Assembly (NCBI GenBank): GCA_965233625.1
Contig: OZ247499.1
Span: forward strand, 5,084,001-5,148,000
Direction: 5' to 3'
Length of the DNA: 64,000 nucleotides
Source: G965233625 sp965233625
GTDB taxonomy: Bacteria; Planctomycetota; Planctomycetia; Pirellulales; Pirellulaceae
Shown: one piece after another, positions 7,499 through 17,247 of the stretch
Layout: the number at the start of each line of letters is the position of its first letter
How positions within the stretch are numbered: position 1 is the first letter of the stretch
Position numbers and translations under genes: made by a program
The notes under the pieces: generated by a model
What the model saw: only the letters and a program-made list of their open reading frames with translations
The model's database searches: none
What the model was told of the DNA's origin: nothing

Positions 7499-10237
7499 TT
7501 ACTTTGCCAGATTGCGGAGAACGGTCTGCAGGATGCCGCCGTTGCGGTAGTAGTCCATTTCCACGGGCGTATCGATGCGGACTTTGGTTTCGAAGGTGGT
7601 GACTTTGCCATCTTCGGCGGTGGCTTCCACGGTCAGGGTCGAAAGCGGTTGCAGGTCGTCGTTCAAACCGGCGATGCTGTAGCTTTCCTTGCCCGTCAGC
7701 CCCAGCGTTTTCCAGGTGGCGCCGTCTGTGAATTCCAGCGGCAGCACGCCCATACCCACCAGATTGCTGCGGTGAATACGCTCGTAGCTGGCGGCGATCA
7801 CAGCGCGGACGCCCAGCATCATGGTGCCTTTGGCGGCCCAGTCGCGGCTGCTGCCGGTGCCGTATTCGGCGCCTGCCAGCACGATGGTGGGCACGTTGTC
7901 TTCCTGGTAACGCTCGGCAGCGTCATAGATAGACATCTCGGCGCCGCTGGGCTGATGGCAGGTCACGCCGCCTTCGGTGCCGGGCGCCAGCTGGTTGCGG
8001 ATGCGGATGTTGGCGAACGTGCCGCGGTGCATCACGCGGTCGTTACCGCGGCGGGAGCCATAGCTGTTGAACTCGCGCGGCTCAACGCCCTGCTCGATCA
8101 GGTACTTACCCGCGGGCGAGTCCTGCGCGATGGCGCCTGCGGGCGAGATGTGGTCGGTGGTAACCGAATCGCCCAGCAGCAGCAGCACGCGTGCGCCGGT
8201 AATAGGCTGAACCTGATCGACCTCGTGCTTCACGCCGGCCAGGAATGGCGGCTCGTGAATGTAGGTGCTGTCGTCGCTCCACTCGTAGAGGTCGCCGCCG
8301 GAGATCTCGATGCGGTTCCAGACTTCGTTGGAATCGAACGCTGCGGAGTAGCGGTCGACGAACATTTCTGGCTTCACCGACGCGCCGATCGCGGCCAGAA
8401 TTTCTTCCTGGGTCGGCCAGATTTCTTTCAGGTAAACATCGCCGCCGTCGCTGTCTTTGCCGATGGGGTCGCTGCCAAGGTCGATGTCCGTCGTCCCAGC
8501 CAGAGCATAGGCGACCACCAGTGGCGGGCTGGCCAGGTAGTTGGCTTTGGTCAGCGGATTCACGCGGCCTTCGAAGTTACGGTTGCCACTGAGCACGGCC
8601 GAAGCGACCAGATCGCCCGCCTTCACCGCGTCGGCGACTTCTTCAGGCAGCGGTCCGCTATTGCCGATGCACGTTGTGCAGCCGTAACCGACCGTGTTGA
8701 AGCCCAGTTCGTTCAACGGCTCTGTCAGGCCGGCTGCGTCCAGATAATCGGTCACCACGCGCGAACCGGGCGCCAGGCTGGTCTTTACGTAAGGCTTTAC
8801 TTTCAAGCCGCGCTCGTTGGCTTTTTTGGCCAGCAGTCCGGCGGCCAGCATGACCGAAGGGTTGCTGGTGTTGGTGCAACTGGTAATGGCGGCGATCACC
8901 ACGCTGCCGTGACGGATTTCTGTCAGTTGCCCATCGCCGTCAGAAGGTGCATCATCGGGCGCTGCGACCACGGCGGTGCGGTCCAGGGCGTTATCTTCCA
9001 GGGCGAAGCCGCGTTCGCTGACGGGCGCGACCAGGCTGGCTTTGAAAGACTGCTGCATCTGCGAGAGCGGCACCCGGTCCTGTGGCCGTTTCGGCCCTGC
9101 CAGCGACGGCTCCACCGCGCTGAGGTCCAGCGAATACTGCTCGGTGTAAACCGGCGCCGGCGCGTCGGCGGTGCGGAACAGCTGCTGCTCTTTGGTGTAG
9201 CGTTCCACCAGTTGCACTTCGGCTTCGGTGCGGCCGGTCTGTCGCAGGTAATTCAGCGTTTCGCCATCGACCGGGAAGAAGCCCATCGTGGCGCCATATT
9301 CGGGCGCCATGTTCGCAATCGTCGCGCGGTCTGCGAGCGACATCCGTGCGATGCCTTCGCCGAAGAACTCAACGAACTTACCAACAACGCCCGCTGCACG
9401 CAGACGCTCGGTGACCATCAGCACCAGGTCCGTGGCGGTGGCGCCTTGCGGAAGTTCGCCGGTCAGTTCGAAGCCGACAACCTTCGGCGTGAGCATATAA
9501 ATAGGCTGCCCCAGCATGACGGCTTCGGCCTCGATGCCGCCAACGCCCCAGCCGACAACGCCCAGGCCGTTAATCATCGTGGTATGGCTATCGGTGCCCA
9601 CCAGCGTATCGGGCACTGCGACGGGGCCGTGGGCATCTTCACGCAGGAAGACACACTTCGCCAGGAACTCGAGATTCACCTGATGCACGATGCCCACGTT
9701 GGGCGGCACCACGCGGAAGTTATCAAACGCCTGCTGCCCCCAGCGGAGGAACTCGTAACGCTCGCGATTGCGTTCAAATTCTCTTTCAATATTAAAGTCC
9801 AGCGCGGCGCCGGTGCCAAAGCGGTCTACCTGCACGCTGTGGTCGATGACCAGATCGACGGGAATCAGCGGGTTGATCTTTGCCGGATCGCCGCCCAGCC
9901 GCTTCATCGCGCTGCGCATGGCGGCCAGATCCACCACCGCGGGCACACCAGTGAAGTCCTGCAAAACAACGCGGGAAGGTTTGAACGGAATTTCGGAAGC
10001 TTCGACGGCATCAGCCTTCCAGCCAGCCAGGCTCTTGACGTCTTCTTCCCGCACCTGAAAACCGTCGTAGGTCCGCAACACAGCTTCCAGCAGCACGCGG
10101 ATCGAGTACGGCAGGGTTTCGACCTTACACAACCCCATATCTTCCAGCTTCGACAGGCGATAGATGCCCGCAGAGCCATTGCCGGTGTCAAATTCATCGC
10201 GTGCGTCGAACGGATTCTGAGCGGTTGTATCTATCAT
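7499..10237 (-). CDS. acnA: aconitate hydratase A
   Basis: The protein is 912 residues, the usual length of AcnA/IRP-type aconitases, which interconvert citrate and isocitrate in the TCA cycle. Hallmarks are VGTDSHTTMINGLGVVGWG at about residue 215, SCTNTSNPSVM (first cluster cysteine) and GYGCTTCIGNSGPL (the other two [4Fe-4S] cysteines). The C-terminal swivel domain has GAEYGTGSSRDWAAKG. The ORF is complete with an ATG start at 10237. It is transcribed alone, with a 449-bp gap upstream and repeat elements downstream. A long open frame on the opposite strand is a codon-bias shadow. Confidence 0.97.
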   Translation of the reverse strand: MIDTTAQNPFDARDEFDTGNGSAGIYRLSKLEDMGLCKVETLPYSIRVLLEAVLRTYDGFQVREEDVKSLAGWKADAVEASEIPFKPSRVVLQDFTGVPAVVDLAAMRSAMKRLGGDPAKINPLIPVDLVIDHSVQVDRFGTGAALDFNIEREFERNRERYEFLRWGQQAFDNFRVVPPNVGIVHQVNLEFLAKCVFLREDAHGPVAVPDTLVGTDSHTTMINGLGVVGWGVGGIEAEAVMLGQPIYMLTPKVVGFELTGELPQGATATDLVLMVTERLRAAGVVGKFVEFFGEGIARMSLADRATIANMAPEYGATMGFFPVDGETLNYLRQTGRTEAEVQLVERYTKEQQLFRTADAPAPVYTEQYSLDLSAVEPSLAGPKRPQDRVPLSQMQQSFKASLVAPVSERGFALEDNALDRTAVVAAPDDAPSDGDGQLTEIRHGSVVIAAITSCTNTSNPSVMLAAGLLAKKANERGLKVKPYVKTSLAPGSRVVTDYLDAAGLTEPLNELGFNTVGYGCTTCIGNSGPLPEEVADAVKAGDLVASAVLSGNRNFEGRVNPLTKANYLASPPLVVAYALAGTTDIDLGSDPIGKDSDGGDVYLKEIWPTQEEILAAIGASVKPEMFVDRYSAAFDSNEVWNRIEISGGDLYEWSDDSTYIHEPPFLAGVKHEVDQVQPITGARVLLLLGDSVTTDHISPAGAIAQDSPAGKYLIEQGVEPREFNSYGSRRGNDRVMHRGTFANIRIRNQLAPGTEGGVTCHQPSGAEMSIYDAAERYQEDNVPTIVLAGAEYGTGSSRDWAAKGTMMLGVRAVIAASYERIHRSNLVGMGVLPLEFTDGATWKTLGLTGKESYSIAGLNDDLQPLSTLTVEATAEDGKVTTFETKVRIDTPVEMDYYRNGGILQTVLRNLAK

Positions 10238-10686
10238 GGCATTTGAGGTCCGGATGAAAGTGACTTAAAGGCCCCGTAACACGCCGCAGCGGTTGGGTTT
10301 ATCTCTGCCAGAAAAACGCAGAACGGGGTTTGGGCTAAGGCTAGGTGAAGCGCTATGTGAAGACGGCTTTATGAAGTCAAAATTGTGAAGATGCATGAAT
10401 CAGGGCGAACGGAACGGAGCAACTACGATTTTATCGCATCCGCTTCAGATTGTCAGGAGTGCCACCGCAAAGCGAAAGTCGCCGCCTTTGCTTCTCAAGG
10501 GTTAACCTCAATGTTCAGCTACAAGCAGCTTATTGCACCTAACCAGTAGATTGTGACATCTGCAGGCAACAGCTATGTTGAATGGGTTGCGAATTGTCCA
10601 CTTCGGAACTGCGTATTTCCTGCGCTCAACCTGTTTCACAGCCTGCATCGTCTATTCGCCGTTTTTAGAAGAAGGATCTGCCTAAG
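10238..10686. other. 449-bp divergent intergenic region
   Basis: This region lies between the starts of acnA (leftward) and a lipoprotein gene (rightward), so it must hold both promoters. No gene-sized frame with a plausible start is visible. A 6-bp inverted repeat GCAAAG...CTTTGC lies near 10468-10492. A purine-rich AGAAGGA sits just before the lipoprotein ATG. No recognisable riboswitch was found. Confidence 0.5.
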
Positions 10687-11220
10687 ATGACTCGTACTTT
10701 CCGGCGCACGCCTCACGCGTTGTTGTTTGCTTTTTGCAGTCTTGCCATGTTGCTGCCAGTTCTATCTGGCTGCAGTTGCACGGCGGAACCGCCCAGCCGG
10801 TTTGAACCCGTCGCTGGCGACACAGCGCCGCCGCCCGGCGCACCTGCCGTGGCCAAAGACGCCGTGGCTGGTGGAGAGCTGAACAAGTTCTTCCCCAAGG
10901 CTGAGGGTGATTACAGCTCTGTGTTCACGCAGGAGAAGCAGGGTTTCGCGATGGCCAAGCTTTCCAAAGACGGCAAAGAGCTGGCGTCGTTCGCCATCAT
11001 GGATACGCTGAGCAACCCGGCAGCCAAAGATAAATTCGCCAAATCCGACCAGACCTTCTCCGGTTATCAGCTGGCGACATCCGGCAGCAAGGGAACCGCC
11101 GTGCTGGTGGCTGACCGCTTTCAGGTGCAGGTCCGTTCGCTGGACGATTCGTTTGACCAGTTTCAGCGCGAAGACTGGATTGGCAAGTTTGATCTCGATG
11201 GCCTCGCCAAGTTGAAGTAG
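10687..11220 (+). CDS. small lipoprotein of unknown function
   Basis: This is a 177-residue protein with a basic N-terminus (MTRTFRRTPH), a hydrophobic segment and the lipobox LSGC at about residues 26-29, giving a lipidated cysteine exported across the inner membrane. The mature part is a single small globular domain after a proline/alanine linker. No family was recognised. An AGAAGGA ribosome-binding site lies about 10 bases before the ATG. It is the first gene rightward of the acnA promoter region and may be followed in one transcript by the 295-residue gene, although a palindromic repeat lies between them. Confidence 0.75.
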   Translation: MTRTFRRTPHALLFAFCSLAMLLPVLSGCSCTAEPPSRFEPVAGDTAPPPGAPAVAKDAVAGGELNKFFPKAEGDYSSVFTQEKQGFAMAKLSKDGKELASFAIMDTLSNPAAKDKFAKSDQTFSGYQLATSGSKGTAVLVADRFQVQVRSLDDSFDQFQREDWIGKFDLDGLAKLK

Positions 11221-11235
11221 CAAACAACATGTGGC

Positions 11236-11254
11236 GCAGGCGCCTGCCTGCTGC
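11236..11254 (+). repeat. GCAGGCGCCTGC palindromic repeat, copy 1
   Basis: This is a perfect 12-bp palindrome followed by CTGCTGC, just after the lipoprotein stop. The core matches the repeats at 30865-30890 and 39359-39384. It could fold into a hairpin between the two genes, but no T-run follows. Confidence 0.6.
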
Positions 11255-11329
11255 ATGACAAATAGCACCGGTCGAACCACCTCGGCTTACCATACACGCA
11301 ACTCATTCTTTCTGTGAAGGAGCACCGGC

Positions 11330-12217
11330 ATGGCTACTCCCATCTACCGGCTTGTCGACGATCTGCCTGAGAAGAGCATCACCACGCGGATGCTGTCCGC
11401 CATCGATTTTGTGGCGCCGGGGCATTACAAGAATATCACCGGGTTTGAAAACGCGGTGAAAATCATCACCGGCGAAGACGACGACGATTACATTCAGCAG
11501 GTGGGCGACCGCGCCGTGCGGTTGTTCAACGACCGTTCGCAGGGCTATCAGCGCGCGGTGTGGCTGTATCAGACAGCCGAAACCACCAGCAATCTGATGG
11601 CTGCTTCGGCGATGGCTAACCGCGTGGGTGAAAAGTTCAAGATCGCCTCGTTCCTGACCAGCCTTACACCCAAGCCAGACCGCGCACAGACGATTGATTT
11701 CGGCGTGAAGCTGGTGGTTGAACTTGTCGCGTTCTGCCTGGTGAACGGTCTGCCGGGCGATAGCATCGGCGACTTCGTAAAGTCACTGACTAACTACCGC
11801 GACGAATCTCTGATGCGCGTCGGCGCCCTGGTTTCGGTCGACGGCCTGTTGCCCCTGGGCCCGGATTTCCTGGGCAAGATTCTCGACTGGATCGGCAAAG
11901 CCGGCCCTTCCAACCTGGAAGAAAACGAAACCTTCCGCCGCGTCCGCCCGCTGATCCCCGGCGGCGAAACCGTCAAGCAGCTCGGCTTTATTCAAAGCAG
12001 CATGAAATCTGTCAGTGACTGGATGTCGTCCTACACCAAGGAAAACAGCCTGTCACCGGATAAGGTGCTGGGCGGACTCAAGGACTTTATCGAAGTGACG
12101 GACGACCGCCTGGACTATGTCGCCGCCTTCGTGGACCTGACAACCAACTACTATGAACACACCGGCATTCAGACCGTCGCACGCAGCCTGATCGAACGCG
12201 CGGTGAACGAAGTTTAA
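11330..12217 (+). CDS. uncharacterised cytoplasmic protein
   Basis: This 295-residue protein has no signal peptide and no clear membrane span. It begins MATPIYRLVDDLPEKSITTRM and looks mostly helical. It has a mildly hydrophobic middle (VELVAFCLVNGLPGDSIGDF) and no catalytic signature I recognise. A GAAGGAG ribosome-binding site sits about 10 bases before the ATG. It is convergent with prs (5 bp between the stops). Given the strong ribosome-binding site and ordinary codon use it should be a real, expressed gene, perhaps planctomycete-specific. No function is assigned. Confidence 0.7.
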   Translation: MATPIYRLVDDLPEKSITTRMLSAIDFVAPGHYKNITGFENAVKIITGEDDDDYIQQVGDRAVRLFNDRSQGYQRAVWLYQTAETTSNLMAASAMANRVGEKFKIASFLTSLTPKPDRAQTIDFGVKLVVELVAFCLVNGLPGDSIGDFVKSLTNYRDESLMRVGALVSVDGLLPLGPDFLGKILDWIGKAGPSNLEENETFRRVRPLIPGGETVKQLGFIQSSMKSVSDWMSSYTKENSLSPDKVLGGLKDFIEVTDDRLDYVAAFVDLTTNYYEHTGIQTVARSLIERAVNEV

Positions 12218-12222
12218 AGCCG

Positions 12223-13320
12223 CTATTTCATGCGGGCCGTTTCCGGCTCTAGCAAGGCGCTGATCGAACCGGTGCCAGAGTGGATGCGGCGGATGGCGTC
12301 GGCCATCAGGCGGCTGGTGTTAATCACTTCCAGCTTCGCGCGGTTATGCTCGTTCAGACGGAAGGGCGAAACGGTGTCGGCGACAACAATGCGGGCGTCG
12401 ATCTTTTCGAGGTTCGCATTGGAACTACCTGCGAACAAACCGTGCGTCACGCACACCGCCAGCATTTCACCGCCCGACGGCGCCACGCTGGCACAGGCCA
12501 GCGCCATGGTTCCGCCGGTCGAGATCATGTCGTCGACGGCAATGACCTGCCGGCCCTCGATATCACCGATCAGCCGCCCGCCGGTAACTTTGCCCGTGAC
12601 AGGATCGCGGAGTTTATCGAAGATCACCAGCGAGATGGTTTCGACTTCCACCTTCAGATAATGCGCCAGTGTCTTGCGGAAGCGGTCGGCGCGTTTCAGG
12701 CCGCCGGTATCGGGCGTAAGGACGGCGGTGGGTTGACCGGGCTTGAGTTGCCCGGCGCACCACTGCGCGTGCAGATTCTTACACTCGATATTGTCCATGT
12801 TCGAGTTAATGCTGAACGCGTTCTGCGCCGCGGCCAGGTTATGCACATCCATGAACAGGTAGTGCGTTACGCCCACCGACTCAAGCATGCGGGCGATAAT
12901 CTTGGTCGCCACCGGCGCGCGGCTCTTATCTTTCTGATCCTGCCGGGCGAAGGCCAGGTACGGCACCACGGCGGTAATCTGATGGGCGTTGGCCTGCCGC
13001 AGCGATCCGCAGAACAGCGCGAGCTTCATGAACTTATCGTTCACGCTTTCCAGCTCGTCGCCGTAGAGGCTATGGATCACAAACACGTCATGACCGCGGA
13101 CGTTGCCCTGCGGCCCATCGCAGCTTTTGATATAGAATTCGCCGTCGTCAAACAGGTCTTCCTGATGCGGCGTCAAAGGCACGTCTAAATGTTCCGCCAC
13201 CTGCCGGGCGTATTCGCTGGTAGCGCCCAGGCCGAAGAGCTTGAGCGGATGCCGGTGCTCGATCATCAGATCGCGGACCAGCGGCGAAAGTTCCTGGCGG
13301 TTGTGCTGCTGCTCTGTCAC
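12223..13320 (-). CDS. prs: ribose-phosphate pyrophosphokinase
   Basis: This enzyme makes PRPP from ribose 5-phosphate and ATP for nucleotide, histidine and tryptophan synthesis. The PRPP-binding loop VIAVDDMISTGGTM lies in the C-terminal third, and the ATP/metal region reads YLAFARQDQKDKSRAPVATK. The second half has LTPDTGGLKRADRFRK. The start was placed at GTG 13320, one base after the TAA of the preceding gene on this strand (TAACGTG), giving 365 residues. The longer frame back to 13452 would overlap that gene by more than 130 bases. At 365 residues it is longer than the typical 310-320-residue bacterial enzyme because of an N-terminal extension and small insertions. Confidence 0.9.
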   Translation of the reverse strand: MTEQQHNRQELSPLVRDLMIEHRHPLKLFGLGATSEYARQVAEHLDVPLTPHQEDLFDDGEFYIKSCDGPQGNVRGHDVFVIHSLYGDELESVNDKFMKLALFCGSLRQANAHQITAVVPYLAFARQDQKDKSRAPVATKIIARMLESVGVTHYLFMDVHNLAAAQNAFSINSNMDNIECKNLHAQWCAGQLKPGQPTAVLTPDTGGLKRADRFRKTLAHYLKVEVETISLVIFDKLRDPVTGKVTGGRLIGDIEGRQVIAVDDMISTGGTMALACASVAPSGGEMLAVCVTHGLFAGSSNANLEKIDARIVVADTVSPFRLNEHNRAKLEVINTSRLMADAIRRIHSGTGSISALLEPETARMK

Positions 13321-13321
13321 G

Positions 13322-14500
13322 TTACTTGCCTTTACCTTCATTAAACAGAAGGTAGGTGCCACTCTTACCGGCCACGGCAATATCCAGCCGGCCATCGCCA
13401 TTAAGATCCGCCGTACGGATCTGCAATCCGGTGCCGACCGAACCCTGATCAATCGTGTGCCGCGTGAACGTCTGCGACTTTGCGTTCCACTTGTAGTAGT
13501 ACAGCCGTGGCGGTGCTTCGCCGCCTGGGTCGCGGCCGTTGTGGGCGTAATAGCGCTTGCCGGTGATCAGCTCGTCGGCTCCGTCGCCATCCAGATCGGC
13601 CATGTGCAAGCTGTGCGCCTGCGACCAGTCTTTGTCGATCAGCTTCTCTTCCCATTGCAGCTTGCCATCTTCAGCCGGTTCAAGCTGTTTCCACCAGTGC
13701 AGGCCGAAGTTGTGCCCCTGCCCGATGATCAGATCGTTACGGCCGTCGCCATCCAGGTCGCGGACAAGCACGGGAATGCTGACGTGCCAGTCCCAGTCTG
13801 CATGAAACTTCCAGGTGGTTTCAAAGGGCTTCTCTGCCGGCTGCTCGTACCAGCCCTGGCCGACCAGAATATCCTTGCGGCCATCGCCATTCAGATCACC
13901 AACGCCCAGACCGTGCCCGCTGCCCTTCACGCCCAAAGTGCTCTTGAGCATCGTCGGCTTTTTGTCTTTACCTTCACCGGTGGTGGACAGTCGCCAGATA
14001 AGCATCGGCTTGTTTTTGGCCCACGAGTTAACGATCCACTCGGGCTTACCATCGCCGTCGATATCTTCGAACAACTGGCCTTCGTTCGTACTGGCTTTCG
14101 TATCGACCAGCACGTGCTTTGTCCATTGTTTGCCCAGTCGAAGATTCTTGGCGCCCGGGTTTTCGTACCAGTGCACCTCGGTCGGAATGAAGTCACCGGC
14201 GATGATGTCGGTGCGGCCATCCTCGTTCACATCGTAAGCGTAATCGCCATTGCTATGAACGTAACCGTTCCAGTCTTCAATCGTCCGCAACGGCCGCGGT
14301 GTGTAGGCCGGCGCCGCGTACCAGTTGCGGCCCGCTGCCACATCTAGTTTGCCATCGCCATTGAAATCAGCTACGTCGATACCTTCGTTGCCATCGACGG
14401 TCAGCAGTTGAATGCGCCACTTCAAAGAAGCTTCCTGCGCAGCAACCAGACCGGGAAGTAGCAGGCATGCAGTTAGGGCGGTAAACCAAAGGCGATTCAT
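13322..14500 (-). CDS. secreted FG-GAP/VCBS repeat protein
   Basis: This 392-residue protein has a signal peptide (MNRLWFTALTACLLLPGLVAAQ) and about seven copies of a calcium-binding D-x-[DN]-x-DG-x-x-D repeat: DFNGDGKLD, DVNEDGRTD, DIDGDGKPE, DLNGDGRKD, DLDGDGRND, DLDGDGADE and DLNGDGRLD. Such proteins fold as extracytoplasmic beta-propellers, and this family is common in planctomycetes. The start is ATG 14500, with GGGAG seven bases upstream; an earlier in-frame ATG would add a non-signal leader. It lies between rnr (87 bp upstream) and prs (stop and start one base apart), so a secreted protein is coupled to two housekeeping genes. Confidence 0.88.
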   Translation of the reverse strand: MNRLWFTALTACLLLPGLVAAQEASLKWRIQLLTVDGNEGIDVADFNGDGKLDVAAGRNWYAAPAYTPRPLRTIEDWNGYVHSNGDYAYDVNEDGRTDIIAGDFIPTEVHWYENPGAKNLRLGKQWTKHVLVDTKASTNEGQLFEDIDGDGKPEWIVNSWAKNKPMLIWRLSTTGEGKDKKPTMLKSTLGVKGSGHGLGVGDLNGDGRKDILVGQGWYEQPAEKPFETTWKFHADWDWHVSIPVLVRDLDGDGRNDLIIGQGHNFGLHWWKQLEPAEDGKLQWEEKLIDKDWSQAHSLHMADLDGDGADELITGKRYYAHNGRDPGGEAPPRLYYYKWNAKSQTFTRHTIDQGSVGTGLQIRTADLNGDGRLDIAVAGKSGTYLLFNEGKGK

Positions 14501-14587
14501 AGCGGCTCCCTGAATCAAGAGATTGCCTGGGCGGATATGGAAGGTCTCTATGATATTCACCCGCCACGGCGTCTGCACCCCGGGCAT

Positions 14588-16966
14588 TTACTTCTTCTTA
14601 CCGCGTTTTTTGAACGTGCGTTTCTTCACCGCTTTAACTTTCTTCTTCCGGGGCTTACCGCCAGCGGCTTTTGCGGACGGCTTGCCTTTCGCCGGTTTCC
14701 CTTTTTCCGGTTTGCTGGCGGAAGACTTCCGTGACGCAGGTTTATGCGTGACGGGTTTCGGCGTGCGCGGTGCTGCCGACAGTTTTTCGACCAGGCGGAA
14801 TTCAAGCTGCCGGCGGTCGACTTCGACCAATGTGATGCGGACCTTTACCGTATCGCCCAGCCGGAACGAATTGCCCTGCTTCTTACCGGTCAGCGAATGA
14901 GCCCGGCGGTCGTAGGTGTAGTAATCGTCAATCATCGACGCCACCGGGATCAGCCCTTCGGCCGGGATCTCCAGCCCTTGCACGAACAGGCCGAACTCTT
15001 CCACACCGGTGATCACACCTTCCATCTCATCCCCCTTGCGCGTGGCAAGGTAGTTGAGCAGCTTCAGCTTCTTCAGTTCGCGTTCCGCCTGTTCGGCGCG
15101 TTGCTCGCGGCCGCTACAATGTTCGGCCAGGCTCATCTGCTTGTCGTACTTATCGCGCGGCCGCGTGCCGGCGATCAGCGCGTCGATCATGCGATGCACA
15201 TCCAGGTCGGGATAACGACGGATGGGCGACGTGAAGTGGCAGTAGGTGTCGGCCGACAGCGCGTAGTGCCCTTCGTCCTCCGGGCTGTAGATCGCCTTCT
15301 TCATCGCGCGGAGCACGGCGTAATTCACCGCCCGTGCTTCGGGGCGGCCGGCGACTTCGTTAATTACGCGCTGAATCTCGAAGCGGTCTTCCAGGTTCTC
15401 ACACTGGATGCCCATATCCTGCACGAATTCATTCAGCGCTTGCAGCTTTTTCCGGGCCGGTGACTGATGAATGCGGCGGATGAAGTTCAGCTCTTTATCG
15501 CGCAGATGCACCGCCACGGCAATGTTCGCCGCCAGCATGAACTCCTCGATAATCTGATGGCTTTCCGTGTTCTCCACCGTATGGGCGCCGGAAACCTGAC
15601 CCTCGCTATCCAGGTCAATCTTCACTTCCGGCAGCGACAGCTCGAGGGCGCCTTTTTCAAACCGCCGTTTCCGAAGGATCATGGCCAGCTCGTGCATTTC
15701 ACCCACAAGCTTGAACACTTCCGGCGAAAGCTTCTCCTGCCAAGGGGCGCGGTCCGCTAGATATTCGTCGATCTCTTCATAGGCAAACCGGTGATCGCTG
15801 CGGATGGCGCCGTTGACCACATCCACACCAATGGGCGTACCTTCCGGCGTGAACTCGATAAACGCGGTCTTGGTGTAACGCACCTTGCCGGGCTGCAGGC
15901 TAGCGAGGTTGTTAGAGATAATCTCCGGCAGCATCGGGATGACGCGGTCGGGCAGATAGATGCTGGTCGCGCGGTCGCGGGCTTCATCGTCCAGATGCGT
16001 CTTCAGCTTCACAAAGTGCGAAACGTCGGCGATATGCACACCCAGGCGCCAGTGCCCGTTCTCGATCCGCGAGAGCGAAATCGCATCGTCAAAATCGCGG
16101 GCGTCGACCGGGTCAATTGTGATGGTCGTGACTTCCGTCAGATCCTCGCGGCCGTCCAGACTTTCGTCAAACGCGTCGGCCTGCGCGCGGGCGTCCTGCA
16201 TCACTTCTTCACTGAACTCGCCCGGCAGGCCAAACTCGTGAATGATGCTCAGCGTATCGACGCCTGGCTCGCCACGGGCGCCAAGCACTTCCACGATCAC
16301 CGCTTCGCCATCGTTGCCACGCGAAGGGAAGCGGACCATATCGATCACGACTTTATCGCGCGATGCCGCGTTCTTCGCGCCGGCGTCGCCGACGTAGATT
16401 GGCTCGGCGAATTTGCCGGCATCAACGGCCACAAAGCCGGCGCCTTCGCGTTCGAAGTACGTGCCCACAAAGCGGTGCGTGTTGCGTTGTAGCACGTCCA
16501 CAATCTGACCGCGGACTTTCTCACTGTCGCCAGGCTTCTGCCCGGTCTTCACTTCCACAACATCGCCGTCGGCCGCATCCAGTTCTTTGCCGGGCGGAAT
16601 GAAGATGTCGTGATCGCGGCCCAGGGCAGGCGGCGTTCCGGTGGGCCTGACGAAGCCAAACCCGGCAGCGGCGCGGGAATAGACGCCCGTGATGCGGGGC
16701 GTGCGTGTCTTCTGATCATCGCCGCGGCGGACGATATGATTGGCGTCCCACTTAAGCTGCCCGCTTTTGACCAGCCGCTTGATCGCGCGGCGGACGTCTT
16801 TCAAATCTTCGCGCGGCCGCCCGATCTTTTTGCAGATGATCTTCGGCTTAACCGGCTGATAATTGTCCCGCAGCACATGATCCAGAATGAGCTGCTGTAG
16901 TTGCTGTTTCTCGTCGTTGCTGTCTTCGATCTGACTGTTTTCGATTTCGTTATTCTCTTTATTCAT
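14588..16966 (-). CDS. rnr: ribonuclease R
   Basis: This 792-residue 3'-5' exoribonuclease of the RNB family degrades structured RNA. An N-terminal winged-helix region spans about residues 20-85 and cold-shock domains follow. The RNB catalytic block TIDPVDARDFDDAISL is at about 283-298, with the metal-binding aspartates present. The SPIRRYPDLDVHRMIDAL segment and a C-terminal S1 domain come next. The end is a lysine-rich low-complexity tail of about 55 residues (KPAKGKPSAKAAGGKPRKKK), as in many RNase R proteins. It is first of a leftward rnr / FG-GAP / prs run. The start is ATG 16966, with an AAT-rich early coding region. Confidence 0.95.
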   Translation of the reverse strand: MNKENNEIENSQIEDSNDEKQQLQQLILDHVLRDNYQPVKPKIICKKIGRPREDLKDVRRAIKRLVKSGQLKWDANHIVRRGDDQKTRTPRITGVYSRAAAGFGFVRPTGTPPALGRDHDIFIPPGKELDAADGDVVEVKTGQKPGDSEKVRGQIVDVLQRNTHRFVGTYFEREGAGFVAVDAGKFAEPIYVGDAGAKNAASRDKVVIDMVRFPSRGNDGEAVIVEVLGARGEPGVDTLSIIHEFGLPGEFSEEVMQDARAQADAFDESLDGREDLTEVTTITIDPVDARDFDDAISLSRIENGHWRLGVHIADVSHFVKLKTHLDDEARDRATSIYLPDRVIPMLPEIISNNLASLQPGKVRYTKTAFIEFTPEGTPIGVDVVNGAIRSDHRFAYEEIDEYLADRAPWQEKLSPEVFKLVGEMHELAMILRKRRFEKGALELSLPEVKIDLDSEGQVSGAHTVENTESHQIIEEFMLAANIAVAVHLRDKELNFIRRIHQSPARKKLQALNEFVQDMGIQCENLEDRFEIQRVINEVAGRPEARAVNYAVLRAMKKAIYSPEDEGHYALSADTYCHFTSPIRRYPDLDVHRMIDALIAGTRPRDKYDKQMSLAEHCSGREQRAEQAERELKKLKLLNYLATRKGDEMEGVITGVEEFGLFVQGLEIPAEGLIPVASMIDDYYTYDRRAHSLTGKKQGNSFRLGDTVKVRITLVEVDRRQLEFRLVEKLSAAPRTPKPVTHKPASRKSSASKPEKGKPAKGKPSAKAAGGKPRKKKVKAVKKRTFKKRGKKK

Positions 16967-17247
16967 ATTCTCAGCTTAGCGGTCCAAGCCAGAAGCGTCT
17001 ATCCGCCAGCAAGGGGGCTCAGAATTTTGCAGAAGCCCACGTGGCGAACCTGCTATACATTCTCCCAGGCGGCAGTAGTTTCCGTTATGAATACGTTCAC
17101 AACAAACGGCGTTTTCATCCACTTCGCACACAGTTAATTGTGCAGCTGTGAGTAGTGAGAGAACGTGGCCGCGCGTTGATGAGGCTGCCGGTTGGTTGTA
17201 TTGTGAGACGGTTGGGGTACGCAACATTTCTTTGCCCGGAGTTTCAG

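Noticed and set aside
7250..10246. 998-codon open frame on the + strand across the aconitase gene
   Set aside because: It is antisense to acnA, starts inside a repeat element, and its sequence is low-complexity His/Gln/Arg-rich, as expected from the complement of GC-biased codons.
12223..13452. longer 409-residue version of prs
   Set aside because: It would overlap the FG-GAP gene by over 130 bases, while GTG 13320 directly follows that gene's stop.
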